Positions 46,054 through 56,475 of a DNA stretch of 64,000 bases are shown here, piece after piece. The stretch is from NCBI RefSeq assembly GCF_000715075.1, contig NC_134101.1, forward strand, positions 136,538,237 to 136,602,236. The letters are read 5' to 3'. The notes beneath the pieces were generated by a model, which did not search any database, was not told where the DNA came from, and worked only from the letters and a program-made list of their open reading frames with translations. Position 1 is the first letter of the stretch. Each line of letters opens with the position of its first letter. This DNA comes from Nicotiana tabacum. Its lineage: Eukaryota > Streptophyta > Magnoliopsida > Solanales > Solanaceae. The translations under genes were made by a program, and so were the position numbers.

Positions 46054-47785
46054 TGATAAGTATAAATTTTAACCACTTATTAGCGCCTTCTTGCTTTAGT
46101 TTTAGTCCAAAAGTGAAGATTTTTGTTCCCGGATCTAACAAATATGGGTGAATTGCAAGTGTTCTAGAGAATGTAAATCAATAAAGAAATCTAACTCAAA
46201 GAGGATATATTCCAGCTCAAATCAGTCAAGAGGAGAAGTGCAATGAGAAGTGCGCTCCACAGAATTACATTTGCGACCGCAAAAGCAAATACAACCAGCA
46301 GATAACAAAATGTGGCTGCAGAAGAAGCTCTGAAGCTTTAGAGCACTTTGACAGCAATGCGGTCCGCACACAAAAAAGTGCGGTCGCATTTGAAGTTCGC
46401 ACTGTCAAGACTGATTGATCAGAGAAGATGCAATAGAACAAGTCTGAAGCCTCCTCAAAGTGCACGCCGCAACAAAATAATGCGGCCGCAGAAGCTGAAG
46501 TGTGGCCACAAAAGCTTATGTGCGGCAACAAAATCCCTTCAACTGAAAGCACATGCAAGTGCAACATCCCAAAGTTCAGACTGTAGATGTAATTGTGCGG
46601 CCGCAAAACTCTCTGAAGGGCATTTTTTTCAGAGAATTTCAGAACACTATAAATAGATAAAGAACACATTTTAGGGAAATATTTGTACTGTAGTAGCTAC
46701 TGCGGTTATATTTAGCTATTTTTGGCAACTTGGAGCAATAATTAAATCAACCCTATTTATTTTCCACTTTAATTCTAGTTTATGTCTCAATTACTTCTTC
46801 TTTTCACTTTTCCATGTCAATTAATATGAGTAGCTAGATTTTATCTAGGGTTTTCATCCAAACTTAGTGTGTAAAATTTATAAATATTCAATAACAATGC
46901 TTTCTATTGAATGGGTGGATGTTATTTAGCCATGTGTATGTTTTATACTTAGAATTAATAGTTGTAAATATTGATTCGTCCCTACTTGACTTAATTCTTA
47001 CTTGAGAAAGCGAACTTAGTCTAGAAAAATTTGGCTAACAAGAAATTAAACTAGTAAAACTTTTTATTAGGTTGATTAAATGATTTGAACTAGAGATAAG
47101 GATAATCCAACTTGGACTCATATTCAATTGTTTTGATTGCCTCCCATTTGGTCTTGAGAAAATTAATTTGGGCATAATCAAGCCAAGAGGTATTGAGTGG
47201 GTACTAGAGCATTGAGAGTCATAATAAACCCCGATCTACCAAGCAAGAATAGATTTACTCTAACCATTAGTTTTACACGTAGGTTAGGTTACAACCATAG
47301 TCTTTTCCCTATTTGATAAAGGGACATCAAAAATATTTCAATCATTATTTGCTCACTAATTAGTTAAAACTCTTACTTCCTTCATTTCAATTTATGTGAA
47401 CCTATTTTCTTTTTAGTTCGTGCCAAAAAGAATGACCCCTTTCCTTATTTGGAAACAATTTACCTTTATGCAATGATTTATAACCACACAAAATATATAT
47501 GCCTTATTTTATACTACAAGTTCAAAAGTCTTCTCTCTTTTCTTAAACTCCGTGCCCAGTTAAATGGGTTCACGTAAACTAAAACGGAGGGAGTAATAGT
47601 GAATTTTGATAACAGTTACCCACTTTTGTTTGAAAGATAAATTTAGATATTCCGAGTTTCTCTCTTGAGTGTTTACTTCAACACCACTTTAAATTCCCTA
47701 TGGATTCGACCCCAACTCGTATTGAGTTTTATTATTGTAATAACCGTTTCATACACTTTAATTAGGTGTGAATTGGACTTGATCA
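46054..47785 (+). repeat. 5' LTR of the Athila-like element (1732 bp)
   Basis: It starts TGATAAGTATAAATTTTAAC and ends GGACTTGATCA. It is homologous to the solo LTR at 14918-16433; the extra length is explained by a 218-bp MITE plus its TA duplication. A TATAAATAG box is at 46648-46656, preceded by an array of TGCGGCCGCA-like palindromes (46260-46620). Confidence 0.82.
47376..47593. mobile_element. Stowaway-like MITE (218 bp) nested in the Athila-like LTR
   Basis: TA dinucleotides flank it (47374-47375 and 47594-47595). The terminal inverted repeats read CTTCCTTCATTTCAATTTAT on the left and, reverse-complemented, CTCCCTCCGTTTTAGTTTAC on the right, both continuing GTGAACC. The CTCCCTCCGT terminus and TA target are the Stowaway (Tc1/mariner-type) signature. 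It has no coding capacity. Confidence 0.85.
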
Positions 47786-47791
47786 AATTTT

Positions 47792-47810
47792 TGGTGCCAT
47801 TGCCGGGGTG
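47792..47810 (+). other. Primer-binding site, tRNA-Asp type
   Basis: TGGTGCCATTGCCGGGGTG, preceded by TTTT and six bases from the LTR end. It matches the TGGCGCCGTTGCCGGGG form of Athila-like elements with two transitions. Confidence 0.8.
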
Positions 47811-47899
47811 TTTACAATGTTAGCTATATACTTGAGTTTGTTTCTTGAAGTATCTTCTTTTACTTTCGTGATTCTAATTTTTTGAAGTAATTGTAGATT

Positions 47900-49270
47900 C
47901 CAAATAGAGAACAACAAAGTTGGAAACATTACATTAGGAGAGGTGGACGACAAATAGGATCAACTTGATGAAATTCCTCAAGCTCCACAATGAAACCGCC
48001 AAGACCATGGGCAATAAGACAATGTGATTCTACCTTCCCCACCACCACAAGAGGCATAACATATGAGTTTTCCGAATGAAGGGTATGCAAGTTCCATTGT
48101 CCCCCGCATTAGGGTGGAAAACTTTTAACTTACAAATATGATGCTCACTTTGCTCGAGCAACATGGTTATTTCACCGGAGCACCAACTCAAAATGCCTAA
48201 AAGCATTTGAAAGGTTTTGTAGATAAGTGTTGGGGGAGCAAACAATAAATATTTTGAAAGATGCTTTGTGGTTAAGGATTTTTCCCTTCTAACTAAGGGG
48301 TAAGGCTTTGGATTGGTTGGAATGCTTGCCTAATTATTCTATCCATACATGGGATGAATTGGCAGCAAAGTTTACTTCAAAGTTCTTCTCTCCCTGTCAC
48401 GTGACTACTCTACGGATGAAATATTGGCTTTCAAGCAAGAGCTCAATGAACCTTTGCATGAAATTTGGGAGCGGCATCGGACAATGGTGAAGGATTGCCC
48501 GAACAATGATAGGACCGACAATATGATCCAACAAACTTTCTACCGTGGTATTTATACTACGAATCAATGTGTGGTCAATCAATTGGCTGGAGAAAATTTT
48601 ATGACCACACCTTATGCAAAGGCATCTGAGATTGTTAATGAGATGGAGGAAACTTCTTCCACTTGGCAATCCCAAGCTAATATTCTCCAAGGTGATCCCA
48701 ACATGATCCATCTTCATAAAGAATCACAAGATCACGGGAAGCTATTGCTGAATTAACCACAACCATGACTCAACTCACTAAGGCTCAACTTCATCAAACT
48801 CAATCCCCTAAGCAAGTTTATGAGATGGAAGGAGTGAATGTCTTAGACAACAAGAAGATGACTAAAGGTCCACAATTTCAATCCCTAGTGAAGAATTATT
48901 CATATGACGATGGTGGCTATGGCCAAGATGACTCTTACCAAAAACAAGAAGAAGATGTACAATTTGTGAACAATTACCAAGGGCAACATATTAATTTTTA
49001 AGGCTCCAATCAAAATCAACGGCATTCTAAAAATACCCAAAGGCGATTGGGGTTCTAACAATCATGGGATTTAGCATAACAACAATAATAATCAAGGGAA
49101 TTGGTGAGGCAACAATCAAGAAAATAGGAAAAACAATAATAATCATGCAAATTGAATTTCGGGTTTTCAAAGACCCACATGGTACCAACAACCAAGCAAC
49201 CCACCTCTTTATCCTTCCCATGGTTCAAGTTCTTCAAGCAATAAAAATGGGTCGTACTGAGAACATGTTA
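47900..49270 (+). pseudogene. gag: Athila-like gag, decayed and truncated
   Basis: Pieces in several frames: DWLECLPNYSIHTWDELAAK (48308 on), then AFKQELNEPLHEIWERHRTM, FYRGIYTTNQCVVNQLAGEN, TTPYAKASEIVNEMEE (48424-48750), a Tyr/Gln/Asp-rich linker (48765-49000) and a YQQPSNPPLYPS-like end near 49190. The capsid-type segment is the retrotransposon gag fold. Stops and at least three frameshifts are present. Homology ends abruptly near 49270. Confidence 0.75.
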
Positions 49271-50319
49271 TAGGCAGAATGCTGTTATAGAGAGGTAAAA
49301 TATAATATAAAAATTGGTTTTGAGAAAAACTAGGCTTTTATAGTGAATGCCTGTTATATAAGGATGCTGTTATAGAGAGGTCTGACGGTATTCCCTTAAA
49401 CCGATTACAAGAATACCAGTTACAGTACCTATTATCCAAAGAGAAATCCTTCCAGTAGTATCGGCCATTTACCCCACTTCCCTCCAGATTTCATTAAAGG
49501 GAACAAGTTAAAAAATATGGTGGTTAATGTTAATGGTTGGTACTGCCGAAGCTAGTGATAGAAGTGGTTGGTGATGGCAAATATATGGTGAATATGGTTA
49601 TGCCATGAAGGCTTGTGGTAGAGGTGATTGATAGTAGTGAATTACGTGATATCGATTGGCTATAGTGGTCGTGTATGGAGGTCGGTGGCTGTTGATCGTC
49701 GAGGTGGTTGGTGATGTGGTTGTAGGGGTTGACGGTGGTCATTGTGCGTGAAGGTCGATAATAGAGATGGTTAATCATGGAGACGTGTTACGGAAGTGGA
49801 TAATGATGATAGGTTGTATCCGGCTAGTCGTGAAAGTGGTTTTGGTTGGCAAAAAGTTAATATTAGCCGAGGTGGGAAGGAGGACAATGGTTTTCCATTA
49901 TTCTATATTGAATTTGGACTCATCATTTAATTTCTAAATTATCTTAAATAAAAATAATAAAATCAGTGAAATCATCATCTTATAACTAGGACTATATGGA
50001 AGAAAAACAAACATGGCAGTGGTATAAATAATTAAAAACAGGAGGGAATACTCTTTCCCTTTATCTATAATACAAAACAAGGAAAATTAAGGATAATCTT
50101 GCAAATTGCAACCCTCCTTTTTCTTCTTTCTATGCAGTAAAAAAACAAGTCGACTTTAATATCATGTTCGAATATTCATGCAGTGTGGACTATACTGCTG
50201 AAAAGCTGATAGTTCGGATGATATGAAGATATCATAGAAAATCTAGTTAGTTGTAGACAAAATAAATGCACTAGGGGATTGAGGTCTAATTAATACTTAG
50301 ATTAAGTCTAAGTAGAAAC
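49271..50319. other. Non-coding repeat debris, possible MITE remnant and GTGGTTGGTG-rich stretch
   Basis: ATGCTGTTATAGAGAGGT occurs at about 49279 and again at 49364, in the same orientation, about 85 bp apart; this resembles the end sequence of a small plant MITE. From 49500 to 49830 the sequence is rich in imperfect GGTGGTTGGTGATGG-type repeats. No gene is seen. Confidence 0.4.
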
Positions 50320-50907
50320 TGTATGGGTCAAAATCTGACTAGAGTGGTCATCCTTAAGAGGAATGATAAGGGGTCGACCAAGCTGTAATCATGCCCACAG
50401 GGCGAGATAGCAAAGAACACCTCGGCCATTGCCAGGGTCAAATCGTCGGAAAGTGTACATCACAGAACAAGCGTTGTGTTCAAGCAGACGACGAAAGTTA
50501 CAGTCGTTAGAAAGTACGCTGGTCAAACACCATTAGATAAAAGGGAAATGAACTATATATATGGGGAAAGCCTAGATAAAAGGGTTTTTTTTGAGAAGAT
50601 AGCGAGGACAAGAGAAAAAACAAGAGGAATCTCTTGTTTATCAACAGTTACCTCTCTTCTCCTCCTTGGCTCCCATGATTATGATGCATATCTGCCCTAG
50701 ATGTAAGCTCATCTCTCATGTTTGATGTATGATTATTACATTAAGAAATCTTACGCGTTCTTATTCTTCTTTTATTTCGCACTTTATATGCTTGGATCTA
50801 GAATTAATTATATTTGGCTACGATTTACCTTCTTTATTATCAATAATTAGTTCGACAAAAGGGTTTTACACTTTTTGGTCAAACAATTTGGCGCCGTCTG
50901 TGGGGAT
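50320..50907 (+). repeat. Tat-type 5' LTR (566 bp) with PBS
   Basis: The LTR 50320-50885 starts TGTATGGGTCAAAATCTGAC and ends TTTTTGGTCAAACA. The PBS at 50889-50907, TGGCGCCGTCTGTGGGGAT, is the form used by RIRE2/Retand-like Tat elements. A TATATATAT box is at 50554-50562. The LTR start resembles the Tat 3' LTR at 22572. Only a few codons of gag (MSPPTRKSG near 50954) follow before homology is lost. Confidence 0.75.
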
Positions 50908-51908
50908 TTCTTAACCAAATTTCTTAATTTCCTCCAGATCTAGAACCGGCAAAATGTCACCACCCACTCGAAAGAGCGGTTAATAAACCTTCGAGACACT
51001 GTACTAATCTAGGTCAGGCTGATACATAATAGTAGAAGTTATAACCAATATCTATGCAAAACCCACATCTCGCTAGTAGTGATAGGTTTAGCAAGACGTA
51101 CACACGTTCAAAATAGGATCATGGTCATCTGGCATGACAACACCCCCATTTGACTCATTTACCTTATATATTAACCCGCATTTCCGCTCTTCATGAGGGG
51201 ACGACTCCTTTGAAAGAATGTGAACATCCTTCCCTACTTTCACATTTCCCCACGCATTGGATGGTCCATGAATGAAGTATGACATGTTTCCCTTGTTGTT
51301 GGTACAAATCAAACGAGATCGGACCGGGACTCGATTTCAACACTTTAGCAAGTGAGGTGGGCCCAACCCCCGCGAAGCCTAGACGCTGTTAAAAACGAGT
51401 TGAACACGGCCGCCAAATGTAAAACAACCATTTGAACACCAGACAGAGCGAGTAACGCTACAATGCCGCTCTTTTCGCTGACCCATTGGATCGACGTACA
51501 AAAAATTTCATTTTGGTTTGTCCTCTGTTGTTAGTTTAAATCGGAACGCAAGCACTCGCACATGCAAGCGAGCAAAGGAGCATTCCAACTTGAAACAATG
51601 GAAGGAAAACTACTATAAAACAATTGGAATGTCTCCCACCTCAAATACTTCAACTTCCGAAAAAGGACATCCCTCAAGTCGTACTCTTTTTCCCTCACTC
51701 GGGTTTTGTCCCAATTGTGTTTTCTCGGGGAGGTTTTTAACGAGGCGACGAAGGGGACGTCTCAAAGTTCAATATGATTCACCACCCACCTGCTGACTAC
51801 TTCCCCAGACTGGGCGATGAAGGGACTAGATACATGGAAACGTCTCCAATATATGTATGAAGCAAACATGTATAACATTCTCTAGTGAGTGAAACAACAA
51901 CATTATGT
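50908..51908. other. Unassigned stretch between a Tat-type leader and the Tekay LTR
   Basis: It contains a minus-strand open frame at 51088-51312 (74 residues, with SYFIHGPSNAWGNVKVGKDV) that I do not recognise. A GGTTTTTAACGAGGCGACGA stretch near 51732-51751 is a motif common to the 3' noncoding region of Tat and some copia elements; compare 21339 onward. No complete gene is supported. Confidence 0.4.
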
Positions 51909-54761
51909 TGTAATGACCTAGCCAGTCGTTTTATGAATTTCAGTCCGGTTTCCCTCATTTCTGCTTCTTTATGTCTTTTCAGCTGTATTATGTGGTATCA
52001 GTTTGGTTGGTTCGGGTTCGGAGTGGTTTTGGAGAGGCATGAGACACTTAGTCTCTTTTGAGTAAGTTTAAGTTAGAAAAGTCAATCGAATGTTGACTTA
52101 TGTGAAAAAGGTGTCGAATTTGAATTCTGATGGTTTGGATAGCTTCATTAGGTAATTTGAGACTTAGGATCATGATCAGAATATATTTTGGAGGTATGTG
52201 GAAGATTTAGGCTTGAATTGACGAAATTGGAAATTTGGCATTTTCCGGTCGGCAGTAAAAATTTTGATATAGAGGTCAAATTGGAATTTAGGAAGTTGGA
52301 GTAGGTCCATTGTGTCATTTGTGACATGTGTGCAAAGTTTCAGGTAATTCGGATGAGGTTTAATAGGTTTTTGCATCGGTTGCGGAATTCGGAAGTTTGC
52401 AAATCCTTAGGCTTGAATCCGATGGTGATTTGATGTTTTGATGTTGTTTTGAGTGTTCTGAAGGTTGGAACAAGTTTGAATGATGTTATGGGATGTGTTG
52501 ACATGTTTGGTTGATGTCCCGAGGGCCTGAGTGAGTTTCGAGTGGTTAACGAATCATTTTGGACTTTGGAAGGATAGCAGATTTTCTAGCATTTTTGTTG
52601 CAGAGATTTGTTTTTCGCGTTTGTGAAGGGGATCTCACATTTTCAAAGGTATGGCCAGTGAAAGGATCGCGAACGTGAGGAGTTGAATGCATTCGTGAAG
52701 AGGAAAGATGGATCAGCTGGACCCCAAAGGATTTCTTCTACGCGTTCGCGTAGAGAACACTCGTTCGCAAAGGGTCTGGTAGGTGAAGCTACGCGTTCGC
52801 GAGAGTGTACTCACGTTCAAGAAAGAGGAAAATTGAGCAGTGGAATTTTTGTGCTTCGCGAACGCGAGGCTTTGACCGCGTTCGTGAAGAAGGGAACATC
52901 TGGTTAGAAAGTATAAATAGAGGCCTTCGCGATTTTCAGCTCTTTTCTCTCCATTTTTGAACGGCTTTGAAGGTTTTTGAGAAGATTTAAAGAGGGATTC
53001 AAGGGGTATCGCTTAGATGTAAGATTTGTGAACTCAATACTCGATTCTATGGTAATTTCTAACTAATTAGACATGAAATTTGTGGGATTTAAGGGTTAAA
53101 ATTTGAGGGATTAGGGCTTGAAATTGGAGAGTTTAAATTGGGGATTTGAGGGGCCATTTAAGGTCCGATTTGGATGTTTTTGGTATGTATAGACTCATGG
53201 GAGGATGAGAATTCTTGTGATGTGATTTTTATCGAATTCTGAGACGTGGGCCCGGGGGTTGGGTTCGGCTAACTTCGGGATTTTTGAATTAATTTGATAA
53301 TTTTCGTATGAGTTTCATTCCTTTAGCGTATATTGATGATAATATACTAATTATTTGTTAGATTCTGAGGGTTTGAAACCCCAAACTATGTGTTCTATGA
53401 TTACTATTGAGGTGACGCAAATGCCAAGTGACGGGCGTGTGGGCGTGCACCTTGAGAATCACGGCCTGGATCATTCCATGGCACCGCTTAGTGACTCTTT
53501 CTTGCAGATACCTATGTCGAGATTATGTGATTAAGTTAATGAGATGTAAATTATGCTAATATCATGTTAAGGCTTCACGCCGATACTGTTGAGACCCGAG
53601 AGGTCATTTATTGTTGTCATATCATTAGCTTCATTGATATTCTGTACTCTGTCCTATTCAATCATTTTATATCATGCCTCAGTCTCGATTATTGTTATTT
53701 GGCACATCATATCATTGTTCAGGCTAGTATCATGACATTGTGAGCCCGTGTGTGTGAGATTGGAGAGTGATAACTGAGTGAGGCTGAGAGCCTGATTGTG
53801 AGTGACAGTTATGGGATCGGGCTGTATGCTGCAGCAGTTAGGTTGATGGGTATGATAGCGTTTGGGCTGTAGAGGCCCCTCCGGAGTTTGTAACATACCC
53901 CCAGTGAGCTAGTTGATGATATTGAAGGATGGATCTTCCCTGGACATGGATTTTGTCCGAAGTTTTTATAATTGGAGATGGATCTTCTCCATAGGGCTGG
54001 AATGGCCTTCCTCAGTACTGGATGACTGCGGTCAGTGATGTGTATATATTCCGAGATGGATCTTCCCTGGGCTGGATGGCCATGTAAAGTACCGAGTGGT
54101 TGAGCACTTATGAGAGGAGGTACATGGAACATTGACCATGCTATCTGTCCATTGGTACATAGAGATTTCCTGAGCTTTATACTCCGTACTGTTCAGACTG
54201 TATTTATTTATTGTTGAGTTTTTACTTGAACTACAAGCATGTCTACTTTTTTGTACAGTTTAATTGTATTACCTGTTGAGGTTTGGTTCGTCACTACATG
54301 TCAGTCCATAGTTTGGACTTGTTACTTACTGAGTTGGTGTACTCACGTTATCCCCTGTACCTTGTTTGCAGATCCAGGTATCTCGGGCCACGGTAACGGT
54401 TGCTGATCATTTCAGTTGTGGACTTCCCTTGGAGATAGCGAGGTAGCTGCCTGGCGATCGCAGTCCCGCCTTTCTCCTTCCTTATCTTCCTCTTAGTGTA
54501 TTTGTTGGCTATTCTCAGACTATGCTAGTCTTGTTTTATTTCGAACAGTTGTAGTATTTTGCTCATAACTTATTGACACGCGAGGCCGGGCTTGTATTTT
54601 CCGCATTGTATTGATTTTACTTTATATCTTTTATCGAAATGTAGTTGAAAACATAGTTTTACTTAAGTTTTAAACGAAATATGGATTATTTGGAAATGCG
54701 TTGGCTGAATTAGTTTCACGGTAGGTGCCATCACGACCGAGTCGGCTTTGGGGTCGTAATA
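51909..54761 (+). repeat. 5' LTR of the right Tekay-like element (2853 bp)
   Basis: It starts TGTAATGACC and ends GGGGTCGTAATA (decayed TGACA), followed after three bases by the PBS. TATAAATAG is at 52912-52920. Upstream of it, 52612-52890 holds an array of TTCGCGAACGCG/CGCGTTCGCG palindromes. GATGGATCTTCCCTGG-type units repeat at about 53928, 53977 and 54053. Confidence 0.85.
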
Positions 54762-54764
54762 AGT

Positions 54765-54777
54765 TGGTATCAGAGCC
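54765..54777 (+). other. Primer-binding site, tRNA-iMet type
   Basis: TGGTATCAGAGCC, three bases after the LTR end; perfect to the usual chromovirus-type form. Confidence 0.88.
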
Positions 54778-54961
54778 GAGGTTACATAGGTCTCATGTGT
54801 CATGAGCAGGTTTAGTAGAGTCTCAAGGATCAGTACAGAGACGTCTGTACTTATCTTCGGGAGGCTGTAGAACCTTTAGGAAAAACTTGACATTCTTGAA
54901 TTCTTGTCGTGCGAATTTGTTGATTCTGGTACTAAACTTCTGTTATTCTATTCTCTCACAG

Positions 54962-56475
54962 ATGGTGAGGACACGTGCTACCGGTCAGGACGGACGACAA
55001 CTAGTACCACCAGTTGCAGCCACTAAAGATCGAGGTCGCGGTCAAGATCATGGTAGGGGCAGGGGTGTAGCTCGAACCACAGCTAGGGTAGCACCTGCAG
55101 ATCCACCAGCCGCCCCTGCTTATGATCAGGCTCCAGCGGGGGATGCTCCAGCAGCACCAACTCAGGCACCGACTATGCCTATTGTTATTCCGGGTCTTTA
55201 GGAGACCTTGGCTCAGATTCTAACCGTATGCACTAATCTTGCTCAGGTAGTTGCAGTTACTACTACCACAACTACTTCTTAGGTCGAGAGAGGCACTCAG
55301 ACTCCCACCGCTCGTACACCCAAGCAGGTCATTCGGGGACTGTAGACACCGGAGGCACCACCAGCCCAACCGGTTGCACCTGTTCAAGATTACGTAGTTC
55401 CAGTTATGCCCGATGACGAGGAGTGTCGATTGGAGAGGTTTGGTAGTCTTCAGCCTCCGACTTTCAGTGGTGCAGAGGGCGAGGATGCCCATGATTTCTT
55501 GGACAAGTATCAGAGGATGTTACGTACAACAGGTATTCTGGAGACTAGTGGGGTCTTATTTACTACTTTTCAGTTTTCCGGAGCTGCCTTCACTTGGTGG
55601 GAGGCTTATGAGAGGCGTAGGCCTATTGGTGCAGCACCCCTTACCTGACAGTAGTTCTCCGCTCTCTTCCAGGAGAAGTATGTGTCGCAGTCCCACAGAG
55701 AGGAGTTGCGTAGACAGTTCGAGTAGTTGCATTGGGATGATATGACTGTGACGCAGTACGAGATAAGGTTTTTTGAGTTAGCCCGTCATGCTATTTGGTT
55801 GGTTCCTACAGACAGGGAGAGGATCAGGAGATTCGTGGATGGCCTCGCTTATCATCTACGGATTCTTATGACCAGAGAGAGGGTGTCTGGTGCTTCTTTT
55901 GAGGAGGTGGTTGACATTGCTCGAGAGATTGAGTCGGTTCGATGCCAGGCGCGAGTTGAGAGGGAGGCCAAGAGGCCTCGGGATCTGGTAGTTTTGGTGG
56001 TGTTCCTTCGGGAGGTCAGTTTCAATACGATAGAGGCCGTCCATTTAGACATGCTCAGCTAGCCCATTCGGGCCACCATGATGGGCCATCTGGCCACGGT
56101 TATCACATTTCACATCAGGGTCACTCATCTCTCAGTGCCCTTCCAGCTTAAAGTTCGACTCAGGCACCATCAGTTCAAGACTCATCTATGCCTAGTTCTT
56201 CTAGTGGGCATCCCAGTACTTGGGGCTCCCTTCAGTCTCCACCTCCATTTGCCGGGAGATGTTACTTCAAATGTGGAGATTTGGGTCATATTAAGAGGTT
56301 TTGTCCCCGTCGTACGGGAGGTTCATATCAGCCGTCAACTTCAGCACCAGTTACTTCCACACCCGCTCAGTCAGCTCGAGGTGGAGGTCAGTCATCTAGG
56401 GGTCTCCCTAGAGGGGGAGGTCGATCAGGTGGTGGTTAGGCCCATTTCTATGCCCTCCCAGCCAGACCAGATGCT
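54962..56475 (+). pseudogene. gag: gag of the right Tekay-like element
   Basis: It starts MVRTRATGQDGRQ at 54962, with an Arg/Gly-rich and Pro/Ala-rich N-terminus. The capsid region follows: RFGSLQPPTFSGAEGEDAHD, FQFSGAAFTWWEAYERR, ELARHAIWLVPTDRERIRRF. A zinc knuckle CYFKCGDLGHIKRFC (CX2CX4HX4C) lies at about 56262-56306. In-frame stops are at 55199, 55280, 55343, 55646 (TGA), 55652 and 55724, and there is a frameshift near 55980. All but one of these stops are TAG. Confidence 0.85.

Larger units (their letters stand above)
46054..49270 (+). mobile_element. Athila-like Ty3/gypsy element, 5' LTR to gag (truncated)
   Basis: Order: LTR 46054-47785 with a nested MITE, tRNA-Asp-type PBS at 47792, and a broken gag to about 49270. 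The PBS form (TGGTGCCATTGCCGGGGTG) and the gag motif DWLECLPNYSIHTWDELAAKF place it with Athila-like elements. Pol is absent; the sequence changes character after 49270. Confidence 0.78.

Noticed and set aside
46348..46656. 102-codon plus-strand frame rich in Lys/Ser/Ala
   Set aside because: It is generated by the palindrome array of the Athila-like LTR and opposed by an equally long antisense frame, as expected for symmetric repeats.
51640..51860. A Ty1/copia 3' end
   Set aside because: The GGTTTTTAACGAGGC stretch is shared by Tat elements (compare 21339), and no copia coding sequence or LTR boundary was found, so the family cannot be decided.
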